Below, piece after piece: positions 37,361 through 44,288 of a stretch of 64,000 bases of DNA (its first letter is position 1; the number at the start of each line of letters is the position of its first letter). The stretch covers positions 29,097 through 93,096 of the forward strand of contig NZ_PHRF01000096.1 in NCBI RefSeq assembly GCF_004151105.1, in the 5' to 3' direction. The notes below the pieces were generated by a model. It saw only the letters and a list, made by a program, of their open reading frames with translations. It was not told the origin of the DNA and did no database searches. Made by a program: the position numbers and the translations under genes. The DNA is from Streptomyces sp. L-9-10 (GTDB lineage: Bacteria; Actinomycetota; Actinomycetes; Streptomycetales; Streptomycetaceae).

Positions 37361-38526
37361 CAGACCTCCAGGAGGGTGTCGAAGGCGGGCGGAAGGCGCT
37401 TCCAGGCGGCGCGGCCCGCGGTGTACTCGGCGTCGGTCAGCAGGCAGGAGTCCAGCAGCTGTCCGATGCCCTCCCGGTCGAGGCCGGGCGAGGTGAAGAC
37501 CAGATGCTGGCAGCGGTCGCCGTGCGGGGGATGCCAGTCCAGCGAGGCGGCGGCCCGGCGCGGCGGCGGAACCGTCTCCCAGGCGGCGTCGGGCAGCGCC
37601 GCCAGCCAGGGCCCCACGCTCTCCACACAGAGCGCGCCACCGGCCGCGTCCCAGTGCAGCAGCGTGTCGGGACGGTCGGCGAGCCAGAACCGGCCGCGGC
37701 TGCGGGCGGCGGCGCAGGTCAGATCCTCCAGCGCCCGGTAGAGCCGCTCCGGGTGGAAGGGGCGCCTGCGGTGCCAGACGTACGTACCGACCCCGCACTC
37801 GTCCGCCTCCTGCGGCAGCAGCGCACAGGCCGGGTGCTGGCGGGCGGCGGCGGCCTCGACATCGAATCCGCCGAACGCGGCCTCGGCCAGTTCCCCGGCC
37901 GAGGCGCCCTCGCCGTCGACGCGCACCTGCCGCGCCGTCGGGTGCAGTTGGGCGAGCAGCGCGCGGTCCTCGTCGTCCGCGAGGGGGCTGTCCACGACGG
38001 CGAGCACCGGCGCGTACTCCAGCTGCCGCGCCCAGGTGTCGGCGATCGTCCGCTGGTCGGAGGCGGCGGCCGCGAGCCCGGCGTCGGCCAGATCGTCGCC
38101 GTTGCCGAGGTACGGCAGCAGCAGCGCCGGGTCGACCGCGGTCAGCACGGAGCTGACGACGAGACGTTCGCCGTGCGCGGCGATGACCTCGGCCATGGCC
38201 CGGGGCTCGACCGAGTCCCACAGCTCGACGATCGCGAGCCGGGTGAGGCCGCCGTCCGCGAGCCGGGTCAGCTCCGGTACGAGATCCTCCCGCAGGGCGC
38301 AGCAGGCGCAGTCGTCGACCAGCGGCGCCTCGCCCGTGGAGACCGGTCCGGTGGCGTCGCGGACGGTGCGTATGACGGTGCCGCGCGCGGCCGTCGACAG
38401 ATCGTGGTGGAGCGCGACGCTGCCGGGCACGGTGGCGAGAAGCCGCCGTACGGTCGCCTCGCGGGCGTCGGAGTGCAGCCCGCAGACGATCGCGACAGGG
38501 AGTCCGTTGTCGTCGATGGGTCCCAC
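37360..38526 (-). CDS. CobW/COG0523-like protein with degenerate P-loop
   Basis: A 388-residue protein of the CobW/ZigA zinc-chaperone family. The metal-binding motif CxCC is present in VDDCACCALREDLVPELTRL, followed by LAIVELWDSVEPRAMAEVI, and the CobW C-terminal domain is recognisable (PFHPERLYRALEDL, GRFWLADRPDTLLHWDAAGG). The Walker A region is unusual: VAIVCGLHSDAREATVRRLL has no GxxGxGKT, so GTP hydrolysis is doubtful. It starts with GTG right after the L31 stop and overlaps S18, so all are coupled. The role is probably zinc allocation during starvation, inferred from location. Confidence 0.85.
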   Translation of the reverse strand: MGPIDDNGLPVAIVCGLHSDAREATVRRLLATVPGSVALHHDLSTAARGTVIRTVRDATGPVSTGEAPLVDDCACCALREDLVPELTRLADGGLTRLAIVELWDSVEPRAMAEVIAAHGERLVVSSVLTAVDPALLLPYLGNGDDLADAGLAAAASDQRTIADTWARQLEYAPVLAVVDSPLADDEDRALLAQLHPTARQVRVDGEGASAGELAEAAFGGFDVEAAAARQHPACALLPQEADECGVGTYVWHRRRPFHPERLYRALEDLTCAAARSRGRFWLADRPDTLLHWDAAGGALCVESVGPWLAALPDAAWETVPPPRRAAASLDWHPPHGDRCQHLVFTSPGLDREGIGQLLDSCLLTDAEYTAGRAAWKRLPPAFDTLLEV

Positions 38527-38784
38527 TCAGCGAGCCCCGGGGCGGCGGCCGTAGCGGCGCTCGAAGCGCTCCACGCGGCCGGCGGTGTCGAGGACGCGCG
38601 CGGTACCCGTATAGAAGGGGTGGCTTGCCGAGGAGATCTCGACATCGATGACGGGGTAGCTCCGGCCGTCCTCCCAGACGACCGTCTTCCCGGCGGTCGC
38701 GGTCGAGCGGGTGAGGAAGGCGTAGCCGGCGGCCTTGTCGCGGAAGACGACGGGCTGGTACGCGGGGTGGATTCCGGGCTTCAT
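38527..38784 (-). CDS. rpmE2: 50S ribosomal protein L31 type B, zinc-independent
   Basis: An 85-residue type B L31 (MKPGIHPAYQPVVFRDKAAG, SSASHPFYTGTARVLDTAGR, FERRYG). The zinc ribbon cysteines of the ordinary form are absent. Its stop is directly adjacent to the CobW-like GTG start. It can replace zinc L31 on the ribosome and free zinc. Confidence 0.97.
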   Translation of the reverse strand: MKPGIHPAYQPVVFRDKAAGYAFLTRSTATAGKTVVWEDGRSYPVIDVEISSASHPFYTGTARVLDTAGRVERFERRYGRRPGAR

Positions 38785-38858
38785 ATCGGCCTCTTCGTTC
38801 CTTTCTTCGTTCTCTTCTGCGTGCTCTTCATGCTGCTTCTCCCGGCTGTCGCCGCCGG

Positions 38859-39023
38859 TCAGCGTTCTTCGCGGAAGTCGGTGTGCCGACGGACGAGCGG
38901 GTCGTACTTGCGCAGCGTCAGGCGATCGGGGTCGTTCCTGCGGTTCTTGCGGGTGACGTACGTGTAGCCGGTCCCCGCGGTGGAGCGGAGCTTGATGACC
39001 GGGCGCAGTTCGTTGCGTGCCAT
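38859..39023 (-). CDS. rpmG: 50S ribosomal protein L33, zinc-independent
   Basis: A 54-residue L33 (MARNELRPVIKLRSTAGTGY, TRKNRRNDPDRLTLRKYDP) without cysteines. The ATG at 39023 lies 6 bp after a TATACT -10 element, so the mRNA probably begins at the start codon. First gene of the leftward zinc-repressed operon. Confidence 0.96.
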   Translation of the reverse strand: MARNELRPVIKLRSTAGTGYTYVTRKNRRNDPDRLTLRKYDPLVRRHTDFREER

Positions 39024-39034
39024 GGGACTAGTAT

Positions 39035-39051
39035 ATGGAAATGGTTTCCAT
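39035..39051. promoter_or_regulatory. Zur box in a bidirectional promoter
   Basis: The palindrome ATGGAAATGGTTTCCAT (7-bp arms, 3-bp centre) contains TGGAAATGGTTTCCA, matching the Streptomyces Zur consensus of the TGRAAATGRTTTYCA kind. A second overlapping palindrome TGGAAATGG-TTT-CCATTTCCA spans 39036-39056. The leftward -10 TATACT (39030-39035) and a rightward -10 candidate TAGTAT (39029-39034) abut it, so one bound Zur can block both directions when zinc is sufficient. Confidence 0.85.
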
Positions 39052-39075
39052 TTCCAAAGAGAAGGATGTGTGACG

Positions 39076-39312
39076 TTGTCCGCGCACTGCCAGCTGACCG
39101 GGGCCAAGCCCGGCTTCGGCAACCAGGTCTCCCACTCGCACCGGCGCACCTCCCGCCGCTTCGACCCCAACATCCAGCGCAAGCGCTACTGGCTGCCGAG
39201 CGAGGGACGGAATGTCCGGCTCACCCTCAGCGCGAAGGCGATCAAGACCATCGACGCCATCGGCATCGAGGCCGCCGTCGCCCGGATCCGCGCCCGCGGG
39301 GTGAACGTCTGA
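39076..39312 (+). CDS. rpmB: 50S ribosomal protein L28, zinc-independent
   Basis: A 78-residue L28 (SAHCQLTGAKPGFGNQVSHS, RRFDPNIQRKRYWLPSEG). Only one cysteine is present, so the zinc-binding pair of the usual form is lost. The TTG at 39076 gives the standard N-terminus and has AAGGA 9 bp upstream; a GTG six bases earlier is too close to it. It overlaps the S14 gene by one base. Confidence 0.95.
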   Translation: MSAHCQLTGAKPGFGNQVSHSHRRTSRRFDPNIQRKRYWLPSEGRNVRLTLSAKAIKTIDAIGIEAAVARIRARGVNV

Positions 39313-39617
39313 TGGCGAAGAAGAGCAAGATCGTCCGCAATGAGCGGCGCAAGGAGGTCGTGGAGCGGTACGCCGTACGCCGTGCCGAGTTGAAGGAGAT
39401 CATCCGGCGCCCCGGCACGCCCGACGGGGAACGGCTGGCCGCGCGCGAGGAATTGCGACGTCAGCCGCGCGACGCGAGCGCCACACGGGTGCGGAACCGG
39501 GACAGCGTGGACGGCCGGCCGCGCGGTCACCTCAGGAAGTTCGGCCTGTCCAGGGTGCGGATGCGTGAGCAGGCGCACGCCGGATTCCTGCCGGGCGTGC
39601 GTAAGTCCTCCTGGTAG
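39312..39617 (+). CDS. rpsN: 30S ribosomal protein S14, zinc-independent long form
   Basis: A 101-residue S14 (MAKKSKIVRNERRKEVVERY, RNRDSVDGRPRGHLRKFGLS, REQAHAGFLPGVRKSSW). The long C- form lacks the CxxC zinc knuckle of the short essential S14. The ATG overlaps the L28 stop (TGATG). Second gene of the rightward zinc-repressed unit. Confidence 0.97.
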   Translation: MAKKSKIVRNERRKEVVERYAVRRAELKEIIRRPGTPDGERLAAREELRRQPRDASATRVRNRDSVDGRPRGHLRKFGLSRVRMREQAHAGFLPGVRKSSW

Positions 39618-39675
39618 TTTTGCGCGGTCCGGCCACCGGCGGGATCCAGACGACGCGCTCCAGGGGGACTTGAAC

Positions 39676-40206
39676 GTGCAGACACTCGTACGGAGCGGCG
39701 CGGCGGCGGCCGGGCTCATGGTGACACTCGCACTCGCGCTCACGGGCTGTGGCGGTGACGGCGGCGAGGGCAGCGGCCCGGCCAAGGATGAGGGCGGCGC
39801 CACGGCGCCGAGCGCGACCGGCGGCGAGGGTTCCGGTTCGACCGCCGACTCCGACTCCGGCTCCGGCGCGGACGCGGACGCGGACGCGGCGAAGGTCGAG
39901 GGCACGTGGGCCGGGCTGAGCGACGGCAAGACCGTCGCCCTGTCGGTCAAGTCCGGCAAGGTCGCCTTGGTTGCGGACCAGCATGTCTGCCAGGGCGCGG
40001 TGGAGGACATGGGCGAGCCGATGTTCTCCCTCAAGTGCGCCGACGGCAACACCGACCGCACGATGGGGACGATCGAGTCGAACGACGGCAAGACCCTGGT
40101 GATCTCCTGGGGCAAGGGCGTGAAGGACACGTTGGCGAAGGCCGGGGACACCAAGCTGCCCAAGGGGCTGCCGAGCGATCTGCCGACGGACCAGCAGACG
40201 CCGTGA
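39676..40206 (+). CDS. Putative secreted lipoprotein
   Basis: A 176-residue protein with a signal peptide (VRSGAAAAGLMVTLALALTG) and a lipobox cysteine in LALTGCGG. A Gly/Ser/Asp-rich linker (residues about 27-75, ending in GADADADAAK) follows. The folded part (WAGLSDGKTVALSVKSGKVA, MGTIESNDGKTLVISWGKG) is a small beta-rich domain with two cysteines. No function recognised. GTG at 39676 has GGGGGA about 8 bp upstream; the longer frame to 39565 includes the S14 end. Might be Zur-cotranscribed, 58 bp after S14, but no evidence. Confidence 0.75.
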   Translation: MQTLVRSGAAAAGLMVTLALALTGCGGDGGEGSGPAKDEGGATAPSATGGEGSGSTADSDSGSGADADADAAKVEGTWAGLSDGKTVALSVKSGKVALVADQHVCQGAVEDMGEPMFSLKCADGNTDRTMGTIESNDGKTLVISWGKGVKDTLAKAGDTKLPKGLPSDLPTDQQTP

Positions 40207-40238
40207 TGCGCTCATGAAGCCGACAGGCCGTACCCGCC

Positions 40239-40257
40239 CCGACCGCTGACCGGTCGG
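40239..40257 (+). terminator. Hairpin after lipoprotein gene
   Basis: A 7-bp perfect stem CCGACCG / CGGTCGG with loop CTGAC, 32 bp after the stop. Confidence 0.45.
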
Positions 40258-40260
40258 CCG

Positions 40261-40308
40261 GCTGACGGGTCGAGCGGCTGACGGGTCGAGCGGCTGACGG
40301 GTCGAGCG
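40261..40308. repeat. 16-bp tandem repeat x 3
   Basis: Three perfect copies of GCTGACGGGTCGAGCG (40261-40276, 40277-40292, 40293-40308), followed by a decayed fourth copy, between the lipoprotein hairpin and the convergent DUF2786 gene. Confidence 0.92.
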
Positions 40309-40344
40309 GCCGGCCGGTTGAGCGGCCAGCCCGGTTGAGCGGGG

Positions 40345-40392
40345 TGGTCAGCGGGCGGAGTCGTCAGCGAGCGGAGTCGTCAGCGGGCAGGG
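40345..40392. repeat. 16-bp tandem repeat over the DUF2786 stop codon
   Basis: Three units TGGTCAGCGGGCGGAG, TCGTCAGCGAGCGGAG and TCGTCAGCGGGCAGGG. Each carries a TCA (TGA on the minus strand); the third (40380-40382) is the true stop. Confidence 0.88.
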
Positions 40393-41639
40393 CGAATACG
40401 GCCGCGCCGCCCCGTCCCGCCCGGCCCGTCGGCCGCGCCCGGTCCGCCCGGCACCCGCGCCGCGTCCGCCGCGGAGGTGCCGTGGGTCCAGCCCTCCGCG
40501 TCAGTCGCCCCGCGTACGCGCGTCGCCACCGTCTCCGGGAACATCCGGTCAGTACGGTCGGCCACCGCCGCCTCGCGGGCGGCGAGTACGGGCAGCAGTC
40601 CGCCGACGCCCTCTCCGCTCGCCCGCGTTGCCGTCGCCGTCTCCTGCTCCGCCGTCACCTGTTCCGTGGCCAGGGCCAGGCGTTCGCCGATGCGGTGGGC
40701 GTACGCCAGCAGGAACGACTGCCGGAATGTCTTGGTCCGCTTACGCCCGGCCGCGCGCTGGGCCGCCTCCGCACGGGTCATCGCGGCCGTGCCCTGCACC
40801 AGCAGCGAGGTATGGAGCAGCTCGACCGCCTCCAGGTCCGACTCGAAGCCGACGACCGTCGAGAAGCCGTACGCGCTGTTCCAGACGGCGCGGCAGCGGT
40901 TCGCGGAGGCCACGGCGTCGAGCAGGATCGCCTTCGCCGTCTCGTACGGAGCGTCCACCCCGATCCGGCACGCGCCGGGCACATCGCCCCGGTGCGTACG
41001 GTCGGCGAGCAGCGCCTCGTCGATGCTGTGCCGCGCCATCAGCTCCTGCGCCTTGGCGGTGAGCGCCTCCGCCTCCTGCGGGTATCCGGTCGCCTCCGCC
41101 TTGGCGAGCAGGGCGCGGATCCGGGTGAGCATGCGCGGCTCGCCGTCCGCGGGGGCGGCCAGATGGACGGGCGTACCGGGCACGGGACCGACCGGTTCGA
41201 TCGCCGGCAGCCGGGCGAGCAGCAGATACAGCTCCAGTACGGCGGTGGCGTACGAGAAGCGGTCGGCCCGGTAGGGGCGCGCATCCCGCTCCTCGTCGAG
41301 ATCCGCGAGCTGGGCGGCCCAGCGCGGCGGCAGCCGCTCGTGGCGCCGCGCCTCCGCCGCTGCCAGCTCGGCGAGAAGACGCAGGTGCGGGCCGTCGAGG
41401 TCGCGGCGTACGAGCCGGACGACATCGGCGGGCTGCCAGCCGCGCTCCCAGGCCAGCCGTACGAACTGCTCGCCGCGTCGGCGCAGTTCCGCGTCCGCCG
41501 CCGGATCCGCGGCGAGGAGGGAGGCGCCGGTGTCGATGCCTTCGGCGCTGCCGCCGCCCCCGGCCCGCGCGGAGAGTACGGCCGTGAGGGCGCGCTCGAC
41601 GGTACGGGCCGCCGCGCCGGCGGCGTCGTCGTCGGTCAT
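40380..41639 (-). CDS. DUF2786 domain protein
   Basis: A 419-residue protein. The DUF2786 core is around residues 165-210 (MLTRIRALLAKAEATGYPQE, AEALTAKAQELMARHSIDEA), followed by a conserved region (GVDAPYETAKAILLDAVASA, GFESDLEAVELLHTSLLVQG, KTFRQSFLLAYAHRIGERLA). The N-terminal 160 residues are helical and the C-terminal 60 Ala/Gly/Arg-rich. Function unknown; DUF2786 proteins are found in actinobacteria and in some phages. It is divergent from the acetyltransferase. Confidence 0.85.
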   Translation of the reverse strand: MTDDDAAGAAARTVERALTAVLSARAGGGGSAEGIDTGASLLAADPAADAELRRRGEQFVRLAWERGWQPADVVRLVRRDLDGPHLRLLAELAAAEARRHERLPPRWAAQLADLDEERDARPYRADRFSYATAVLELYLLLARLPAIEPVGPVPGTPVHLAAPADGEPRMLTRIRALLAKAEATGYPQEAEALTAKAQELMARHSIDEALLADRTHRGDVPGACRIGVDAPYETAKAILLDAVASANRCRAVWNSAYGFSTVVGFESDLEAVELLHTSLLVQGTAAMTRAEAAQRAAGRKRTKTFRQSFLLAYAHRIGERLALATEQVTAEQETATATRASGEGVGGLLPVLAAREAAVADRTDRMFPETVATRVRGATDAEGWTHGTSAADAARVPGGPGAADGPGGTGRRGRIRPAR

Positions 41640-41847
41640 GCCGCGGCCTCGGTGTGCTCCATGATCATGCGGGGTGCCTCCTCGGAACTGCTCCTTGCCG
41701 CGTTCCGATGGTCGCAGGTCCGCTTTCCCGATCGTTGTCCACAGGCTGTGGATATCTCATCGCCGTTCCGTGCGGCGCACTACCGTGGATGCCTCCGGCG
41801 AGGGCGGGACCGACGGCGGACCGCTGGCAGAGAGGGCATGGGCATCC

Positions 41848-42408
41848 ATGGGCGAGAACAAGCGGCGCATGCTGGCCGGGGAGTGGTACCTCCCCGATGA
41901 CGAGGAGCTGGGCGCGGAGACCGAACGGCGCTTCGCGCTGTGCGCGGCGTACAACGCGAACGGCGGCGCCGCTCCGGCCGATCGCGCCAGGATCCTTGCC
42001 GAGCTGCTCGGTTCGGTGGGGGAGGGTGTCCGTATCCGGCCGCCCTTCCAGTGCGACTACGGGACGTACATCAGTATCGGCGCCCGTACGTTCATCAACT
42101 TCAACGCGGTCTTCCTCGACGCGGCGCCGATCACCGTCGGCTCCGACGTCCAGATAGGGCCGAATGTCCAACTCCTCACCCCGACCCATGAACTCGGCGC
42201 GGAGCGGCGCCGCGCGGGCTGGGAGAAGGCGTCGCCGGTGACGATCGGTGACAACGTCTGGCTGGGCGGCGGGGTGATCGTCTGCCCGGGGGTGACGATC
42301 GGCGAGAACACGGTGGTCGGCGCGGGGTCGGTGGTGACGAAGGACCTCCCGGCGGGCGTACTGGCGGTGGGCAATCCCGCGCGCGTGATCCGCGAGTTGG
42401 AAGGCTGA
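41848..42408 (+). CDS. Maltose/galactoside O-acetyltransferase-like (left-handed beta-helix)
   Basis: A 186-residue hexapeptide-repeat acetyltransferase of the LacA/Maa/NodL type. The N-terminal cap is MGENKRRMLAGEWYLPDDEE; the beta-helix has the catalytic histidine region LLTPTHELGAERR and hexapeptides VTIGDNVWLGGGVIVCPGVT and IGENTVVGAGSVVTKDLPAG. It transfers acetyl from acetyl-CoA to a sugar hydroxyl; acceptor unknown. The start at 41848 gives the family N-terminus; an upstream GTG at 41785 would add 21 residues. Confidence 0.92.
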   Translation: MGENKRRMLAGEWYLPDDEELGAETERRFALCAAYNANGGAAPADRARILAELLGSVGEGVRIRPPFQCDYGTYISIGARTFINFNAVFLDAAPITVGSDVQIGPNVQLLTPTHELGAERRRAGWEKASPVTIGDNVWLGGGVIVCPGVTIGENTVVGAGSVVTKDLPAGVLAVGNPARVIRELEG

Positions 42409-42432
42409 GCCACGAGTCGGAGGGCTGAGCCA
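42393..42432. repeat. 20-bp direct repeat over the acetyltransferase stop codon
   Basis: CGAGTTGGAAGGCTGAGCCA (42393-42412) is followed at once by CGAGTCGGAGGGCTGAGCCA (42413-42432). The stop TGA lies in the first unit. Confidence 0.88.
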
Positions 42433-42446
42433 GGGGGCCGCGGCCT

Positions 42447-42992
42447 CTATGCCGGGGGTGGGTCCGCGGCGGGGGCGGCGGGGTCGGTGGCGGCGCGCGG
42501 GGCGGCGGAGGCGCGCGGGGGCGCTTGGGCGGCCGGCGCGAACTCGCACCACACCACCTTCCCCCGGGTGGGCCCCGCCTGGTCGCCCCAGTCCGCCGCC
42601 AGGGCCGTGACCAGCAGCAGCCCCCTGCCCTCCTCCGCCTCCGCGTCGACCGAGTCGATCCCCGTGGGCCACCTCGGGGGTGTACGGGACGGATCGGCGA
42701 CCTCGACCCGGAGGCGGCCCCCCGCCCGCAACAGGGTGAGGGAGACCGTGCCGCGGGTGCAGCCGCAGACACAGATGCCGTGCCGCACGGCGTTGGTGAC
42801 GAGTTCGCTCACCGCCAGCTCGACGGTGGCGATCAGCTCACCGTCCACGCGGCGCAGCGCGAGAACCTCACGGGCGTGACGGCGGGCCTTGGGAGCCGCC
42901 TCCGGCCTGTGCGGGAGCGGGATCCGCGCGAGGGGCAGCCAGGGCGGGTCCTGGTCGTAGACGTCGTGCGCAAGTCCACTGTCAGTGAGCAT
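42447..42992 (-). CDS. HATPase-domain regulatory protein
   Basis: A 181-residue RsbW-like HATPase protein: N-box VELAVSELVTNAVRHGICVC, G1 region LRVEVADPSRTPPRW, G2 region EEGRGLLLVTALAADWGDQ. Two close cysteines (CVCGC) sit after the N-box. The last 30 residues are Ala/Pro-rich. No XRE or DUF397 partner is adjacent, unlike the first HATPase gene in this window. It probably modulates a sigma factor; partner unknown. Confidence 0.87.
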   Translation of the reverse strand: MLTDSGLAHDVYDQDPPWLPLARIPLPHRPEAAPKARRHAREVLALRRVDGELIATVELAVSELVTNAVRHGICVCGCTRGTVSLTLLRAGGRLRVEVADPSRTPPRWPTGIDSVDAEAEEGRGLLLVTALAADWGDQAGPTRGKVVWCEFAPAAQAPPRASAAPRAATDPAAPAADPPPA

Positions 42993-43101
42993 CGTTACTC
43001 TCGGACATCAGTAGGTCACCGAAAGCAACCTATGTTGCCCGAGGGGAGTGCCGCCATGCCACATCACCCATACGAGGCCGTAACGGCCATTCCGGCCGCG
43101 C

Positions 43102-43164
43102 GCCGTGTGTTCCGCGGTTCAGGCCGTGTGTTCGGCGGTTCAGGCCGTGTGTTCCCCGGTTCAG
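43102..43164. repeat. 21-bp tandem repeat x 3 over the quinone oxidoreductase stop codon
   Basis: Three units starting GCCGTGTGTTC and ending GGTTCAG at 43102, 43123 and 43144. The TCA at 43161-43163 (minus-strand TGA) is the stop of the oxidoreductase gene; the other two units carry the same TGA. Confidence 0.93.
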
Positions 43165-44084
43165 GGCAGGATGACGAGCTTCCCGCGCGCGTGACCGTCC
43201 TCGCTCGTCTGCTGCGCCTGTGCCGCTTCCGCGAGCGGGAACGTACCGGCGATCCGCAGCCGCAGCGCGCCCTCGGCCGCCAGACGGGTGTTCTCGGCGA
43301 GGCCGGCGTGCTTCCGCTCGGCCACCGCGTCGCCGGACATGCCGGACGAGAAGGGCACGCCGAGTCCGGCCGCGGCCTGGTCGGCGATGGTGACGATCCG
43401 GTCGGTCGTCCCGCCGCGCAGCTCGATCGAGTCGGGCAGCGCGCCCATGCCCGCCGCGTCGAAGACGGCGTCCACGCCCTGCGGCGCGACCGAGCGGACG
43501 CGTTCGACCAGCCCGTCGCCGTACGTCACGGGGATGGCGCCCAGCGAGCGCACGTACTCATGGTTGGCCGGGGACGCCGTGCCGATCACGATCGCGCCGC
43601 GGGCCGCCGCGAGCTGGGCGGCCACGGATCCGACGGCGCCCGCCGCCCCGTGCAGCAGCAGGGTCTCGCCTTCGCGCAGCGCCAGTTCGTCGAGCACCCG
43701 CGCGGCCGTCTCCCCCGCGACCGGAAGGGCCGCGGCCTCGGCCCACCCCAGCGAGGCGGGTTTGCGTACGACGGTCTCGGCCAGGGCGTACTGCGCGTAG
43801 GCGCCGGTGGTGGACCACCCCAGCACGTCGTCGCCGACCGTGACGCCCGTGACCCCGGCGCCGATCTCGTCCACGACCCCGGCGATCTCCTGGCCGGGCA
43901 CGGCGGGCAGCGGAGTGGGGAAGACCCCTTCCAACCATCCGTGGCGGATCTTGTAGTCCATCGGATTGACGCCGGCCGCCTTCACGGCCACCCGGATCTC
44001 GCCGGGGCCCGCGTGCGGCTCGGCGATCTCCTTGACGTGCAGGACGTCCGGGCCGCCGAACTCCTCGAAAACGATCGCTTGCAT
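43161..44084 (-). CDS. NADPH:quinone oxidoreductase-like medium-chain dehydrogenase
   Basis: A 307-residue zinc-free MDR protein of the QOR type. It shows MQAIVFEEFGGPDVLHVKEI, AVKAAGVNPMDYKIRHGWLE, PAVPGQEIAGVVDEIGAGVT and the nucleotide site LLLHGAAGAVGSVAAQLAAA. No structural or catalytic zinc cysteines are seen. Substrate unknown. ATG at 44084 follows GGAGG by 5 bp. Confidence 0.92.
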   Translation of the reverse strand: MQAIVFEEFGGPDVLHVKEIAEPHAGPGEIRVAVKAAGVNPMDYKIRHGWLEGVFPTPLPAVPGQEIAGVVDEIGAGVTGVTVGDDVLGWSTTGAYAQYALAETVVRKPASLGWAEAAALPVAGETAARVLDELALREGETLLLHGAAGAVGSVAAQLAAARGAIVIGTASPANHEYVRSLGAIPVTYGDGLVERVRSVAPQGVDAVFDAAGMGALPDSIELRGGTTDRIVTIADQAAAGLGVPFSSGMSGDAVAERKHAGLAENTRLAAEGALRLRIAGTFPLAEAAQAQQTSEDGHARGKLVILP

Positions 44085-44153
44085 CTCGGCCTCCATAGAG
44101 TGATGACGGCGGGGGTGATGACGGTGGGGCGGGCTCCCGGTGACGGGGGCTCC

Positions 44154-44201
44154 GGTCCCGGTTCAGGTCCCGGTTCAGGTCCCGGCTGCGGTCCCGGCTA
44201 C
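44154..44201. repeat. 12-bp tandem repeat x 4 upstream of polA2
   Basis: Units GGTCCCGGTTCA (44154, 44166), then GGTCCCGGCTGC (44178) and GGTCCCGGCTAC (44190), in the 204-bp gap between divergent genes. Confidence 0.88.
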
Positions 44202-44288
44202 GGATTCGATCTTCCCGTCGTGAGGCCCGGCGCGCCTGCCGGGCGGAGCCGCCCGTCGTTGTCAGACCCCCCTGCGAGACTCGGCGGT

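Noticed and set aside
43102..43164. Possible CRISPR-like array
   Set aside because: Units of 21 bp adjoin without spacers; it is a simple tandem repeat. The same holds for the other arrays in the window.
42525..44288. Long upstream extension of the PolA-paralogue frame (to about 1160 residues)
   Set aside because: The extension is antisense to two recognisable genes (HATPase and quinone oxidoreductase), is Arg/Gly/His-rich, and has no domain; the true start is at 44289.
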